Notes: generated from the sequence alone by a model not told the origin. Counted from the stretch's first letter, positions 36,552-45,649 are shown. The stretch: 64,000 nucleotides of DNA from Dongia rigui (GCF_034044635.1 NZ_JAXCLX010000002.1:620001-684000); one strand, 5' to 3'. Numbers and translations: made by a program.

Positions 36552-38168
36552 ATGTCTGTTCCCTATCATAACGGCCAAGCCGTGACCGGCAAGCACGGCC
36601 CGGAGACACATTCCGGTGACCGGCGATTCGCCGCCGCCCAGTCATTTGTCCAGCCGTCATTTGTCCAGCCGTCAAATGGCCGGCGGATGGGGGCCCTGGG
36701 CCTTGCTGGCGTCGCCCTGCTGCCGACCCTGCTCCTCGCCAGCTGCGGCGGCAACACGCGCTCCGTCGCCTCCGATGCGACCCAGATCGACGGCTTTCGC
36801 GCTGGTGTCGTCGCGGACGAGCCGCGCGCCGCGCTGATCGGCCGCACGGCCATCGCGGCTGGCGGTAACGCGGCGGATGGCGTCGTGGCGGCCTATTTCG
36901 CCTTGTCGGTTACCTTGCCGAGTGCCGCCGGCCTTGGTGGTGGTGGCATCTGCATTGCCCATGATGCGGACAAGAAGACCACCGACGTCATCGACTTCCT
37001 GCCGCGGGCGGCAGCCGGTGGCGCCGTCGCGGTGCCAGGGAATGTCCGTGGCATGGCGGCCCTCAATGCGCGTTACGGCAAGCTGCCCTTGGCGCAGCTG
37101 GTGGGACCGGCCGAAGGCCTGGCGACGCAGGGTGTCCCCATCAGCAAGGCGCTGGCCCGGGACCTCACACAATACGGACAGACACTCGCCGAGGATCCCA
37201 GCCTGCAGGCAAGCTTCTACAAGCTCGATGGCACAGCGCTTGCCGAGGGCGACAACATGCGCCCGGTCGACCTGGCAGCGACCCTCGGCCAGATCCGCGC
37301 CCAGGGCGTGAACGCCTTCTACAGCGGCCTTCTGGGCCAAAAGCTGGTCGAAGGGGCGCAGGCCATCGGTGCGCCGCTCACCATCGACGATCTGCGGAAC
37401 TACAAGGTGCAGATCTACCCACCGGTCGACGTGCCCTTCACCGATCTCAGCCTCTATGTGGCGCCGCCGCCTGCCTCGGGTGGGGTCATGACCGCCCAGG
37501 CCGTCTCCTTGCTCGTCGGTGGCGACAACGCGCCGGCCGGCCAGCAGGCGATCTCGCGCGAGATCATGGCGGCGCGCGGCGCCTGGATGCAGCCCGACGG
37601 GCTCTCGCAACAGCAGCCGCTCGACCTCATCGCAGCCGACAAGGTGAAGGCGCTGGCGAGCCAAAGCAGCATCACCCTGCCGCAGGAAAACACCAGTGCT
37701 GCCAGCATTGTTGCGGTCGATTCCGATGGTGTCGCCGTCGCCTGCACCTTCACCATGAACGCACCTTTCGGTGCCGCGCGCGTCGCGCAAGGGACGGGCA
37801 TCGTGCTGGCACCGGCGCCCAATGACCAGGGCGTCGGCTTTTCAACTTTGTCGCCGGTCATGGTCGCCTCGAAGTTCAACGGCCAGGTCTATTTCATGGC
37901 CGGCGCCGCGGGCGGCGCCCCGGGTGCCCTGGCCGAAGGTCTGATCCTTGATGCCGTCATGCGTCGCGCCATGCCGCTCGACCAGGCCATGCAGCTGCCG
38001 CGCGCCTATGCCGATGGCAGCCAGCAGGTCGATGAGGGGCAGGGGCTCCGCATCGGGCGCGTCAACGCCATCTTCTGCAGCGAGGCGACGCCGTCAGATC
38101 CGGATTCCTGCCAGCTCCGGAACGATTATCGCGGCTACGGCCTCGCCTCGATCCTCGGCCAAGAATAG
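36552..38168 (+). CDS. Gamma-glutamyltransferase family lipoprotein
   Basis: 538 residues. Ntn-hydrolase GGT layout: AIAAGGNAADGVVAAYFALSV, GLGGGGICIAHD, AVAVPGNVRGMAALNARYG, the nucleophile region NTSAASIVAVDSDGVAVACT (Thr381 is the candidate nucleophile after autocleavage) and a C-terminal APGALAEGLILDAV. The usual TTH at the cleavage site is replaced by N-T-S, as in a divergent GGT-like branch, so activity is not assured. A lipobox LLAS-C65 follows an unusually long N-terminus containing a duplicated SFVQP. The true start may be internal, such as M46. Confidence 0.82.
   Translation: MSVPYHNGQAVTGKHGPETHSGDRRFAAAQSFVQPSFVQPSNGRRMGALGLAGVALLPTLLLASCGGNTRSVASDATQIDGFRAGVVADEPRAALIGRTAIAAGGNAADGVVAAYFALSVTLPSAAGLGGGGICIAHDADKKTTDVIDFLPRAAAGGAVAVPGNVRGMAALNARYGKLPLAQLVGPAEGLATQGVPISKALARDLTQYGQTLAEDPSLQASFYKLDGTALAEGDNMRPVDLAATLGQIRAQGVNAFYSGLLGQKLVEGAQAIGAPLTIDDLRNYKVQIYPPVDVPFTDLSLYVAPPPASGGVMTAQAVSLLVGGDNAPAGQQAISREIMAARGAWMQPDGLSQQQPLDLIAADKVKALASQSSITLPQENTSAASIVAVDSDGVAVACTFTMNAPFGAARVAQGTGIVLAPAPNDQGVGFSTLSPVMVASKFNGQVYFMAGAAGGAPGALAEGLILDAVMRRAMPLDQAMQLPRAYADGSQQVDEGQGLRIGRVNAIFCSEATPSDPDSCQLRNDYRGYGLASILGQE
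36641..36670 (+). repeat. 15-bp tandem duplication inside the GGT N-terminus
   Basis: Two perfect adjacent copies of GTCATTTGTCCAGCC encode SFVQP-SFVQP at residues 31-40, followed by a partial third copy (GTCAAATGG). It keeps the reading frame and lies before the lipoprotein signal, so it is either a recent slippage event in an unimportant segment or a sign that translation begins later. Confidence 0.9.
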
Positions 38169-39313
38169 TGGCGCTGAAGACCTCGCGGCGCGCGGCCATC
38201 GATCCATTCATCGTGATGGAGGTGATGCGCGCCGCCAATGAGCGGGCGGCGGAGGGCGGCGATATCCTCCATATGGAGGTGGGCCAGCCTTCGACCCCGG
38301 CGCCGCGCAAGGTGCTGGAGGCAGCAAAGCAGGCCCTCGACAGCCATCTCATCGGCTATACCGATGCGCTGGGTCTCCCGGCCTTGCGCCAGCGCATTGC
38401 GCAGCACTATCGCGATTTCTATGGCGCGGACGTGCCGGCTTCGCGCATCGCCGTCACCACCGGTTCCTCCGGCGGCTTTCTGCTCTCATTCCTCGCCGCC
38501 TTCGATCCCGGCGACCGGGTGGCGCTCGCGATGCCCGGTTATCCCTGCTATCGCCATATCCTCACGGCGCTGGGCCTCGAGCCGGTGCTGATCGAGACGC
38601 ATGCCGCGACCAAGTTCCAGCCGACCATCGCCGATCTCGACCGCATCGAAGGCCGGCTCGACGGCCTCATCATCGCCTCACCGTCAAACCCGGTGGGCGC
38701 GGTTTTGCCGGCGGCCGAGCTCACCGCCATCGCAGAGTGGTGCGCGACAAAGGGCGTGCGCCTCGTCTCGGACGAGATCTATCACGGCATCACCTTCGGT
38801 GCGCCGGCCAGCACGGCGGCGCGGCTCGAGGGCGCCATCGTCATCAACAGCTTCTCGAAATATTTCAGCATGACCGGTTGGCGCCTGGGCTGGATGGTCT
38901 TGCCCGAGGATCTCGTGAAACCGGTCGAGCGCCTGGCGCAGAACTTCTTCATCTCCGCCCCGGCCCTCTCGCAACTGGCCGGTATTGCCGCCTTCGACGC
39001 ACATGACGAATTGCAGGGAAATGTCGCGCGCTATGGGAAGAACCGCGAGATCCTGCTCAATGATCTCCCCGCGGCCGGCTTCGACAATCTCATCACGACG
39101 GACGGCGCCTTCTACATCTACGCCAATGTAGCGCGGCTCACCAATGACAGCCTCGATTTCTGCCGCCGCATGTTGAGCGAGACAGGTGTCGCAGCCACCC
39201 CCGGCATCGATTTCGACCCGGCGCGCGGGCGCCACTTCATGCGCTTCTGCTTCAGCGGCGCGACGGCGGACATGGTCGAGGCGGCGCGTCGCCTCAAGGA
39301 ATGGCGGAAGTAG
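38168..39313 (+). CDS. Class I/II pyridoxal-phosphate aminotransferase
   Basis: 381 residues starting at a GTG that overlaps the GGT stop by one base. Fold-type I features: AGGDILHMEVGQPSTPAP-like N-terminus, GYTDALGLPALRQRIAQHY, ITVTTGSSGGFLLSFLA-type cofactor loop, SPSNPVGAVLP (Asn to PLP), SDEIYHGITF (Asp) and INSFSKYFSMTGWRLGWMV (PLP Lys). It is like aspartate/aromatic aminotransferases of subfamily I. Coupled to GGT, it may handle amino acids released there, but the substrate is open. Convergent with tyrS. Confidence 0.92.
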   Translation: MALKTSRRAAIDPFIVMEVMRAANERAAEGGDILHMEVGQPSTPAPRKVLEAAKQALDSHLIGYTDALGLPALRQRIAQHYRDFYGADVPASRIAVTTGSSGGFLLSFLAAFDPGDRVALAMPGYPCYRHILTALGLEPVLIETHAATKFQPTIADLDRIEGRLDGLIIASPSNPVGAVLPAAELTAIAEWCATKGVRLVSDEIYHGITFGAPASTAARLEGAIVINSFSKYFSMTGWRLGWMVLPEDLVKPVERLAQNFFISAPALSQLAGIAAFDAHDELQGNVARYGKNREILLNDLPAAGFDNLITTDGAFYIYANVARLTNDSLDFCRRMLSETGVAATPGIDFDPARGRHFMRFCFSGATADMVEAARRLKEWRK

Positions 39314-39323
39314 AAGGCAGCCT

Positions 39324-40589
39324 TCAGGCGACCTTCACCACCACATGCTTCTTCTTCCCCGCGGAAAGCTTGATGACACCATCGGCATTGATGTCGCCGG
39401 CGCCGACCTTCAGCGTGTCGTCGCTGATCGCCTGGTCGTTCATCTTGGCGCCATTCCCCTTGATGAGGCGGCGCGCGTCACTCTTTGACGTCGCAAGCCC
39501 CGCCTGCACCAGCAGATCGAGCACCGGCAGCCCGGCGTCGAGGACACCGCGTGCAACGTCGATGGTCGGCAGCTCGCCACCCAATCCACCTTCGATGAAC
39601 ACCTTGCGCGCCGTTTCCTTGGCGTCGGCCGCGGCGTCGGCACCGCGGCACATCGTGGTCGCGGCATCGGCCAGGATGATCTTCGCGTCGTTGATCTCGG
39701 CGCCCTGCAGCTTCTCGAGGCGCGCGATCTCATCCAGCGGCAGATCGGTGAAGAGGCGCAGGAAGCGCCCGACATCGGCATCTTCCGTGTTGCGCCAGAA
39801 CTGCCAATAGTCATAGGAGGAGAGGCGCTCTTCGTTGAGCCACACGGCCCCGCTCGCGGTCTTGCCCATCTTGGCGCCAGAGGCGAGGGTGATGAGTGGC
39901 GAGGTCAGGCCATAGAGCGCCTTGTCGTCACAGCGGCGGCCGAGTTCCACGCCGTTGACGATATTGCCCCACTGGTCCGAGCCGCCCAGCTGCAACACGC
40001 AGTTCTGCCGCCGCGCCAGTTCCAGGAAATCATAGGCCTGCAGGATCATGTAGTTGAACTCGAGGAAGGTCAGTGCCTGCTCACGCTCCAGGCGCAGCTT
40101 CACCGAGTCAAAGGCCAGCATGCGGTTGACCGAGAAATGCCGGCCATAGTCGCGCAGGAATTCGAGGTAGTTGAGCTGGTCCAGCCAGTCGGCGTTGTTG
40201 ACCATCACCGCATCGGTCGGACCATCGCCGAAGGTCAGGAATTTCGAGAAGACGCGTTTGATGCCGGCGATGTTGTTGGCGATGTCGGCATCGGTCAGGA
40301 CCTTGCGCATGTCGTCGCGGCCCGTGGGGTCGCCGACCTTCGTCGTGCCGCCGCCCATGAGCACGATCGGCTTGCCGCCCGATTTCTGCAGCAGGCGCAG
40401 CATCATGATCTGCACCATGGAGCCGACATGGAGCGAATCCGCCGTGGCGTCGAAGCCGATATAGGCGACGAGCGGCTTGGGGCCCTGGGCCGCCTGGTCC
40501 AGCTCCTCCATATTGGTGCACTGGTGCAGATACCCGCGCGCCACGAAATCGCGCAGGAAGGGGGATTTGGGCTGGAAGGTGGCGCTCAT
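39324..40589 (-). CDS. tyrS: Tyrosyl-tRNA synthetase
   Basis: 421 residues from [20 protein letters not shown]. Class I synthetase: Rossmann domain with the HIGH-equivalent SLHVGSM, Tyr pocket [24 protein letters not shown], the KMSKS-equivalent KMGKTASG, and a C-terminal S4 RNA-binding domain ([18 protein letters not shown]). It charges tRNA-Tyr. Divergent from anmK, a pairing widespread in Proteobacteria. An upstream in-frame extension to 40700 is not supported. Confidence 0.97.
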   Translation of the reverse strand: MSATFQPKSPFLRDFVARGYLHQCTNMEELDQAAQGPKPLVAYIGFDATADSLHVGSMVQIMMLRLLQKSGGKPIVLMGGGTTKVGDPTGRDDMRKVLTDADIANNIAGIKRVFSKFLTFGDGPTDAVMVNNADWLDQLNYLEFLRDYGRHFSVNRMLAFDSVKLRLEREQALTFLEFNYMILQAYDFLELARRQNCVLQLGGSDQWGNIVNGVELGRRCDDKALYGLTSPLITLASGAKMGKTASGAVWLNEERLSSYDYWQFWRNTEDADVGRFLRLFTDLPLDEIARLEKLQGAEINDAKIILADAATTMCRGADAAADAKETARKVFIEGGLGGELPTIDVARGVLDAGLPVLDLLVQAGLATSKSDARRLIKGNGAKMNDQAISDDTLKVGAGDINADGVIKLSAGKKKHVVVKVA

Positions 40590-40718
40590 GATCGGTTTCC
40601 GATGGTCAGTCAGGTCTTGGGGGCTTCTTGTCTTGCGGCCGGTCATGTAACACATTCGCCGGATGGCGGCCAAGCCGCGACCGTTGACGTCGCTTTTCAT
40701 CGCTAGGACAGCGTGTTA

Positions 40719-40821
40719 CCCCTCACCCCAACCCCTCTCCCCAGAGGGGCGAGGGGCTTCAACTCATGATCCTCAGAACCTCCCTCGCCCGCGCCAGCGG
40801 GGAGAGGGTCGGGGTGAGGGG
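40719..40821. repeat. Interspersed palindromic repeat, family A, copy 2
   Basis: Same ends as copy 1: it begins CCCCTCACCCCAACCCCTC and ends GGTCGGGGTGAGGGG, with a different central loop. It sits in the divergent promoter gap between tyrS and anmK, 21 bp before the anmK ATG, so it will be part of the anmK 5' region if transcription starts upstream of it. Confidence 0.85.
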
Positions 40822-40842
40822 CACTTTGGACAAGGAATCACG

Positions 40843-41934
40843 ATGCCGGGAAAATGGGCGATCGGGCTGATGAGCGGAACCAGCGCCGACGGGGTCGACG
40901 CGGCGCTCATCGAGGCGGATGCCGAGGCCATCTACCGCTTCGGACCGGCTCTCTCCGAACCCTATGATCCGGCCTTCCGCCAGCGCCTCGTTGCCACCTA
41001 TGGCGGCAAGGGTGCCCTGGACGAGATCGCCGCCGTCGAAAGGGATCTGACCCAGCGCCACGCCGTGGCGGTCCAACACCTTCTCGAGCGCGCCAAGCTC
41101 ACCCCGGCTGACATCAAGGTCGTGGGCTTCCACGGCCAGACCATCTTCCACGCGCCGAAGGAACGCCGCACCTGGCAGATCGGCGATGGCGCGCTGCTCG
41201 CCCAGCTCACCGGTATCGATGTGGTGAACGATTTCCGCAGTAATGATGTGGCGGCGGGCGGGCAGGGGGCGCCCCTGGTGCCGATCTTCCACAAGGCGCT
41301 GGTCGACGCCTTGCCCGCGGGTTCTCCCCGGCCCATCGCCGTCCTCAATATCGGCGGCGTTGCCAATGTCACCTGGATCGGCCGCGACGGATCCTTGCTC
41401 GCCTTCGACACCGGTCCCGGAAATGCGCTCATCGACGATTGGGCGCAGCGGCATGAAGGCCGCCCGGTCGATCTCGGCGGGGCGCTGGCGAAGAAGGGCC
41501 GCATCGACGAGGACGTGCTGGCCCGGCTCCTCAGCCATCCCTTCTTCGATGCCAAGGCGCCAAAATCGCTCGACCGCAACGCCTTCCACTCAAAGCTCGC
41601 CGATCATCTCTCGGTCGAAGACGGGGCGGCGACACTCACCGCCTTTACTGCGGCCAGCATCGCCCGCGCTGTCTATCTCTTCCCGGAACCCGCGCAAGCC
41701 TGGCTCGTCTGCGGCGGCGGGCGGCACAATCCGGTGCTGATGGATGCGCTGGAGGAACGCCTCGATGCACCGGTCAAAGGTGTGAACGACGTCGGCTGGG
41801 ATGGCGACGCGCTCGAGGCCCAGGCCTTCGCCTATCTCGCGCTAAGGAGCCTCGCTGGTTTGCCCTTGAGCTACCCCACCACCACCGCCGTGCCCCAGCC
41901 GATGACCGGCGGCGCCTTGCACAAGGCCGGGTAG
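40843..41934 (+). CDS. anmK: Anhydro-N-acetylmuramic acid kinase
   Basis: 363 residues from MPGKWAIGLMSGTSADGVDA, the family's N-terminal ATP/sugar signature. Other blocks: GFHGQTIFHAPKERRTWQIGD, DVVNDFRSNDVAAGGQGAPL, NIGGVANVTWI, FDTGPGNALIDDW. It phosphorylates and opens 1,6-anhydro-MurNAc in peptidoglycan recycling. A longer reading from 40663 would run through the repeat element and is rejected. Confidence 0.96.
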   Translation: MPGKWAIGLMSGTSADGVDAALIEADAEAIYRFGPALSEPYDPAFRQRLVATYGGKGALDEIAAVERDLTQRHAVAVQHLLERAKLTPADIKVVGFHGQTIFHAPKERRTWQIGDGALLAQLTGIDVVNDFRSNDVAAGGQGAPLVPIFHKALVDALPAGSPRPIAVLNIGGVANVTWIGRDGSLLAFDTGPGNALIDDWAQRHEGRPVDLGGALAKKGRIDEDVLARLLSHPFFDAKAPKSLDRNAFHSKLADHLSVEDGAATLTAFTAASIARAVYLFPEPAQAWLVCGGGRHNPVLMDALEERLDAPVKGVNDVGWDGDALEAQAFAYLALRSLAGLPLSYPTTTAVPQPMTGGALHKAG

Positions 41935-41946
41935 CGCGCCTCATTC

Positions 41947-42034
41947 GTCATGGTCGGCGAAGGCCGACCATCCACGAGTTTGCTGGCGAGCGACGAAAAT
42001 AAGTCATGGGTGGTGCGCCGCCGCGTACCGTGAC
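41947..42034. repeat. Interspersed repeat, family B, copy 1
   Basis: It begins CGTCATGGTCGGCGAAGGCC then GACCATCCACGAG (an inverted pair within 32 bp) and ends with GTACCGTGACGAT, whose TGACGA is the inverse of the opening TCGTCA. Related copies are at 44067-44157 and 44183-44230. It lies between convergent anmK and TauD genes. Confidence 0.6.
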
Positions 42035-42045
42035 GATAGGAGCGT

Positions 42046-42966
42046 TCAGGCCCGCGCCGGTTCCTTCAGCGTCTTCGAGTGGCGGCCGTCGACGGAGACT
42101 GGTACTTCGCCGGCGATGGTGACGCGGCGCATGGTGCGGTTGGCCTTGCCGTAATCGTTGAGCGCGTAATGCTGTGTGGCCTGGTTGTCCCAGATCGCCA
42201 CATCGCCCGCCCGCCAGTTCCAGCGCACGATGTTCTCCATGCGGATCACATGGTTCTGCAGCAGCGTGAACAGCAGATTGCTGTCGACGTGATTGTGCCC
42301 GACGAAGCGCTGGATGAAATAGCCGAGCACCAGCGACTTCTCGCCGGTTTCCGGGTGGATGCGCACCACCGGATGCTCGGCCTCATAGACTTGGCTCGCG
42401 AACACCTTCTCGTAATGCGCCGCTTCCTCCGGGGTCGCTGCCGCATGCTGGGCGGCGTAATCATATTTGTTGGAATGCACCGCCCACAGGCTCTCGGCGA
42501 GCTGCTTCAATTGCGGCGACAGGTCGTCATAGGCCGCGACCGTGTTGGCCCACAGCGTATCGCCGCCCACCTCCGGAATGCGCATGGCGCGCAGCACCGA
42601 ATAGCGCGGATAGGCGTCGACGAAGGTCACATCGGTGTGCCACACATCGGCCTTGCCGTTGCCGGCGGCGGCATCCAGTTCCAGGATGCCCATCGACCCC
42701 GTCAGCGCCGTCTCGGTCGGATGCGGCACCAGCCCGCCCAGCATGTTGGCAAAGCGCTCCTGGTCGGTGTCGCTGAACTGTTCCTGGTCGCGGAAGAAAA
42801 TGACGCGGTGGGCGAGGAGGGCGCGGCGGATTTCCTCGACCTGCTCCCTGGTGATCGTACCGTCGAGCTTGATATTGGAAAGCTCGGCGCCGATGCGGCC
42901 CGCAAGACGCCGGATCCGGATGCCCGCCTTATCCGCATGTACCGCCGCGCTTGCCGCCGCACTCAT
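42046..42966 (-). CDS. TauD/TfdA family alpha-ketoglutarate dioxygenase
   Basis: 306 residues from the ATG at 42966. Fe(II) ligands HxD in ADVWHTDVTFVDAYPRYSVL, NVHSNKYDYA-like region, and the distal His/Arg segment DNQATQHYALNDY ... RTMRRVTIAGE. N-terminal motif RRLAGRIGAELSNIKLDGTI is typical of taurine/2,4-D dioxygenases. It uses 2-oxoglutarate and O2 to hydroxylate a substrate such as a sulfonate or aryloxyacetate, which I cannot name. Divergent from an SDR; shared regulation is possible. Confidence 0.92.
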   Translation of the reverse strand: MSAAASAAVHADKAGIRIRRLAGRIGAELSNIKLDGTITREQVEEIRRALLAHRVIFFRDQEQFSDTDQERFANMLGGLVPHPTETALTGSMGILELDAAAGNGKADVWHTDVTFVDAYPRYSVLRAMRIPEVGGDTLWANTVAAYDDLSPQLKQLAESLWAVHSNKYDYAAQHAAATPEEAAHYEKVFASQVYEAEHPVVRIHPETGEKSLVLGYFIQRFVGHNHVDSNLLFTLLQNHVIRMENIVRWNWRAGDVAIWDNQATQHYALNDYGKANRTMRRVTIAGEVPVSVDGRHSKTLKEPARA

Positions 42967-43125
42967 CGTTCCGTCTCCACATTGTCGATTTTTACCTCCG
43001 GCCATGGGATCATCGAACCGAACCTGGATTTTGATGCATCGGGTCGCGCGCCGTCCCGTTTCATCAAGCGATTGGAAATGGGCTGGCGGCAAGGTCGGGC
43101 CGACAGAATGGGGCAGGGGAAGACG

Positions 43126-43878
43126 ATGCGTTTTGCGGGCAAAAGGGTTCTGGTCACGGGCGGTGCCCGTGGCATCGGCGCGGCGGCGGTGGAAGGCTTC
43201 CTCAAAGAAGGTGCCCATGTCGCCATCGGCGCGCGCTCCCAAGCCTCCTATGACGCCTTCGCGCGTGCCCATCCCGATGCCCGCATCGTGCCCGCGCTGG
43301 GCGAGATCGGCTCCCGCGTCGCGTGCGCCAAGGTCGTGGCGGCGGCCGAGATTGCCCTGGGCGGTCTCGATATCCTGGTGAACTCGGCCGGCTATTTCGC
43401 CGAAGTGCCGGTCGAGGAAATCGACCAGGAACATTGGGACCGCATCATGGAAACCAATGTCGCCGGCACCTTCTTCTGTTCGCAGGCGGCGCTCCCTGAA
43501 CTCAGGAAGAACAAGGGCAACATCGTCAACGTGGCGTCGGACGCCGGCCTCATCGGCTATCCCTTGGGGGCTGCCTATTCGGCATCAAAAGCTGCCGTCA
43601 TCAACCTCTCGCGCGCCATGGTGCTGGAACTCGCCCGCGACATCCGCATCAACTGCGTGGCCCCCGGCAATGTCGATACCGACATGATCGCCAAAGCGGC
43701 CGAGGCGAGCGGCAACGCCACCACCTACCTCACCCGCGCCCACGCCCGCTCACCCATGCAACGCATGGCGACACCGCAAGAGGTGGCCGACACCATCCTC
43801 TACCTCGCCTCGGAGCAAGCCAGCTTCGTCAACGGCGCCATCCTCTCGGTCGACGGCGGCGGGGTGTGCGGGTTTTAG
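43126..43878 (+). CDS. SDR family oxidoreductase
   Basis: 250 residues from the ATG at 43126 (GGGGAAG upstream). Classical SDR: cofactor loop VLVTGGARGIGAAAV, NSAG motif, catalytic Tyr/Lys in YSASKAAVINLSRAM (YxxxK), PG motif CVAPGNVDTDM and a C-terminal FVNGAILSVDGGGV. The beta2 region GARSQAS hints at NADP preference. A much longer frame on the same strand is a shadow of the TauD gene. Substrate unknown; divergent from TauD. Confidence 0.92.
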   Translation: MRFAGKRVLVTGGARGIGAAAVEGFLKEGAHVAIGARSQASYDAFARAHPDARIVPALGEIGSRVACAKVVAAAEIALGGLDILVNSAGYFAEVPVEEIDQEHWDRIMETNVAGTFFCSQAALPELRKNKGNIVNVASDAGLIGYPLGAAYSASKAAVINLSRAMVLELARDIRINCVAPGNVDTDMIAKAAEASGNATTYLTRAHARSPMQRMATPQEVADTILYLASEQASFVNGAILSVDGGGVCGF

Positions 43879-43933
43879 ATGCGTCGGGCTGGATGAAAAC
43901 CCGCTCCATTCAGGAGGTGGCCTTTCATTATTT

Positions 43934-44038
43934 CCCTCCCCCTTCAGGGGGAGGGCAGGGAGGGGGGTAAGCGAAGACTCCCGCCGCAAATAATCTCCCT
44001 CCCTCTCCCCTCGCGGGAGAGGGTCGGGGTGAGGGGGT
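43934..44038. repeat. Interspersed palindromic repeat, family A, copy 3 (divergent left half)
   Basis: The right half matches the family (CTCTCCCCTCGCGGGAGAGG then GTCGGGGTGAGGGG). The left half is a variant (CCCTCCCCCTTCAGGGGGAG, GGCAGGGAGGGGGG). It is followed by family B copies, making a cluster of repeats of about 300 bp. Confidence 0.75.
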
Positions 44039-44066
44039 AAGTGAAGACCGCCAGCCCACGTCCCAC

Positions 44067-44157
44067 CGTCATGCTCTGGCTTGGCCCGGGCATCCGCGAA
44101 TTGCTTCCTTCCATCACACCCAACGCGCGGATGGCCGGCCGTCCCCCACCATGACGA
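44067..44157. repeat. Interspersed repeat, family B, copy 2
   Basis: It opens CGTCATGCTCTGGCTTGGCC then CGGGCATCCGCGAA and closes GCGCGGATGGCCGGCCGTCC then CCACCATGACGA, again with inverted termini (TCGTCATG against CATGACGA). Intergenic, no coding capacity. Confidence 0.7.
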
Positions 44158-44182
44158 CAGAGGGCCGATGCACCCACCTCCA

Positions 44183-44230
44183 CCATCGTCATCCTCTGCG
44201 AAGGCGGGGGATCCACGAGTTTCTTTCTTC
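44183..44230. repeat. Partial family B repeat, copy 3
   Basis: CCATCGTCATCCTCTGCGAA followed by GGCGGGGGATCCACGAGTTTC resembles the left end of family B only; no matching right end follows. Probably a truncated copy. Confidence 0.5.
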
Positions 44231-44551
44231 GACAGTCTGGCAACGTGCAGTTGGTATGTCGGTAGTTGACATCGGCGAGTGACGCCCCCGGCATCCGAAG
44301 CATTGGCGCCAACACCCTTGATGACCACATCTGTGCCAAATCCACGGGCGCGCCCTTCCGCCACCACTACCTCTACCTCGACCGAGTCTAGGCGGCCGTA
44401 CCGGAGGAGAGGGACGGTATGAGACAAATTCTAGGGAGTAGATGCAAGTTGCTCTCAAAAATAGTTATAGAGCATACTTTATGATGAAGGTACAACTCGC
44501 GGCATCATCCTGATTGTCGTTTTCAATTTTCTAGAAACCCGCGTCCGGCCA
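44231..44551. other. Gap upstream of the orphan gene, composition changes midway
   Basis: The first 170 bp keep host-like GC. From about 44415 the sequence becomes AT-rich up to the orphan gene, marking one edge of the atypical block. A minus-strand frame starting at a TTG near 44427 gives some 60 protein-like residues (VEVEVVVAEGRARGFGTDVV) and then runs into the repeats; it could be a broken gene end but I do not recognise it. No terminator, att site or tRNA remnant seen. Confidence 0.4.
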
Positions 44552-45649
44552 ATGACTCTTGTTGTCGCGACAAAGCTGTTCGAAGTGCCCGTCTTGGCAG
44601 GTGACTTTATTGTCAGCAGCAAGGGTACAACAGTGCCGCACATGATGGTGCCAACTCAACCCAGGCTGCCGAGTTTGATGCCCGCAGGCGCCGCGTGGAA
44701 AATATCTGGCTTGCGAAAAAAGATCTCAATTGTTCGGCCAGAACTCGCTTTGGGCTGGTCGGGATCCACTATTGGCGCTCGCACACTTATTCGCGAACTG
44801 AGGGAGTATCAGCCAATTACTCCTTTCACCTTCGCATCACTATCAAAGTTTCTTTCGACTCTTCATGACTTTGGCTCCAACGTGGTGGAAGTTGTCGGAT
44901 GGGTTGGCTCAGACGCCCCTACTGCATTTCGATGGTGCAGCGATTGCCATAGGCAAATCGAAGCCATCGGCGATGTCGCCATCGGTTCTGGTGCGAGCAC
45001 ATGGATCTCCGCGCAGCCGAGAGCAATGTCACATTTCAGCGCCACATTGGTTGATCCTGCCGAGCGGGCAATTTCGGCGATGCTGGCTAAGGCAGCAATT
45101 CTATTAGGAAGTGAGGTTCATACAGGAAGCACGCTTAAGCATTTTTCTGGGTACGGGCTCGAATTGATATATTGGGCGCAAGGCAGCTTCCGGTATGTCG
45201 ATGAAGTAACCTATCTAATGTTTGATATAGAGGCGGTATCTCCCGAAAATTTCCAAGGAAACATCATACCAATAATCTACAAATATAAATCATTTGGGCA
45301 GCACTGCATTGTACAAGTCACCCAACTCAATAGCGCGGGTCGTCGCGGAGCAAAATCCGGCGACACTTTCGTAAGCGTCATAACGCCCGTCGACAATTCT
45401 ATGCCCGATCTTGATCTCAAGAAAATTGAACCTTTGTCGCTTCGGTCAGACTACTATTGCGTCTTCATCCGCTGGAGGCTTCTGGGGCGCGGAGAGTTCT
45501 CCGGACCAATAGTGCTTGCGGCAGACGGGAACGATGACGCATTTTCATTCAATAGTGCGCACGGGATCGAGTATATCAGCCTGAAGAATGCCTTCGTGTC
45601 GTCGCTTATACGCAATATGTCAAGCTACAAGCCGCCATTCCTCAGGTGA
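44552..45649 (+). CDS. Orphan protein with proteasome/HslV-like Ntn-hydrolase N-terminal domain
   Basis: 365 residues. After removal of the initiator Met, Thr is residue 1 (TLVVATKLFEVPVLAGD), and Asp follows at position 17, the spacing of catalytic T1 and D17 in proteasome beta subunits. A longer loop then leads to KKISIVRPELALGWSGS, matching the K33 strand and turn 'KI..I....A.G.sG', and later GDVAIGSGASTWIS, matching the GSGS loop. Residues about 170-208 fit the last helix and strand. About 150 further residues have no proteasome counterpart. The gene is clearly AT-richer than its neighbours and uses ATA, TTA and CTA codons, a sign of transfer. It has no partner genes. Fold assignment is by eye. 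Confidence 0.72.
   Translation: MTLVVATKLFEVPVLAGDFIVSSKGTTVPHMMVPTQPRLPSLMPAGAAWKISGLRKKISIVRPELALGWSGSTIGARTLIRELREYQPITPFTFASLSKFLSTLHDFGSNVVEVVGWVGSDAPTAFRWCSDCHRQIEAIGDVAIGSGASTWISAQPRAMSHFSATLVDPAERAISAMLAKAAILLGSEVHTGSTLKHFSGYGLELIYWAQGSFRYVDEVTYLMFDIEAVSPENFQGNIIPIIYKYKSFGQHCIVQVTQLNSAGRRGAKSGDTFVSVITPVDNSMPDLDLKKIEPLSLRSDYYCVFIRWRLLGRGEFSGPIVLAADGNDDAFSFNSAHGIEYISLKNAFVSSLIRNMSSYKPPFLR

Noticed and set aside
42079-43125. Long N-terminal extension of the SDR frame
   Set aside because: It is antisense to the TauD gene; the SDR starts at 43126 with its own ribosome site and cofactor motif.
43750-44427. Minus-strand frame of 225 codons
   Set aside because: It runs through two repeat families and the SDR gene end. 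The first 60 codons look protein-like, but the start would be TTG and no family was recognised.
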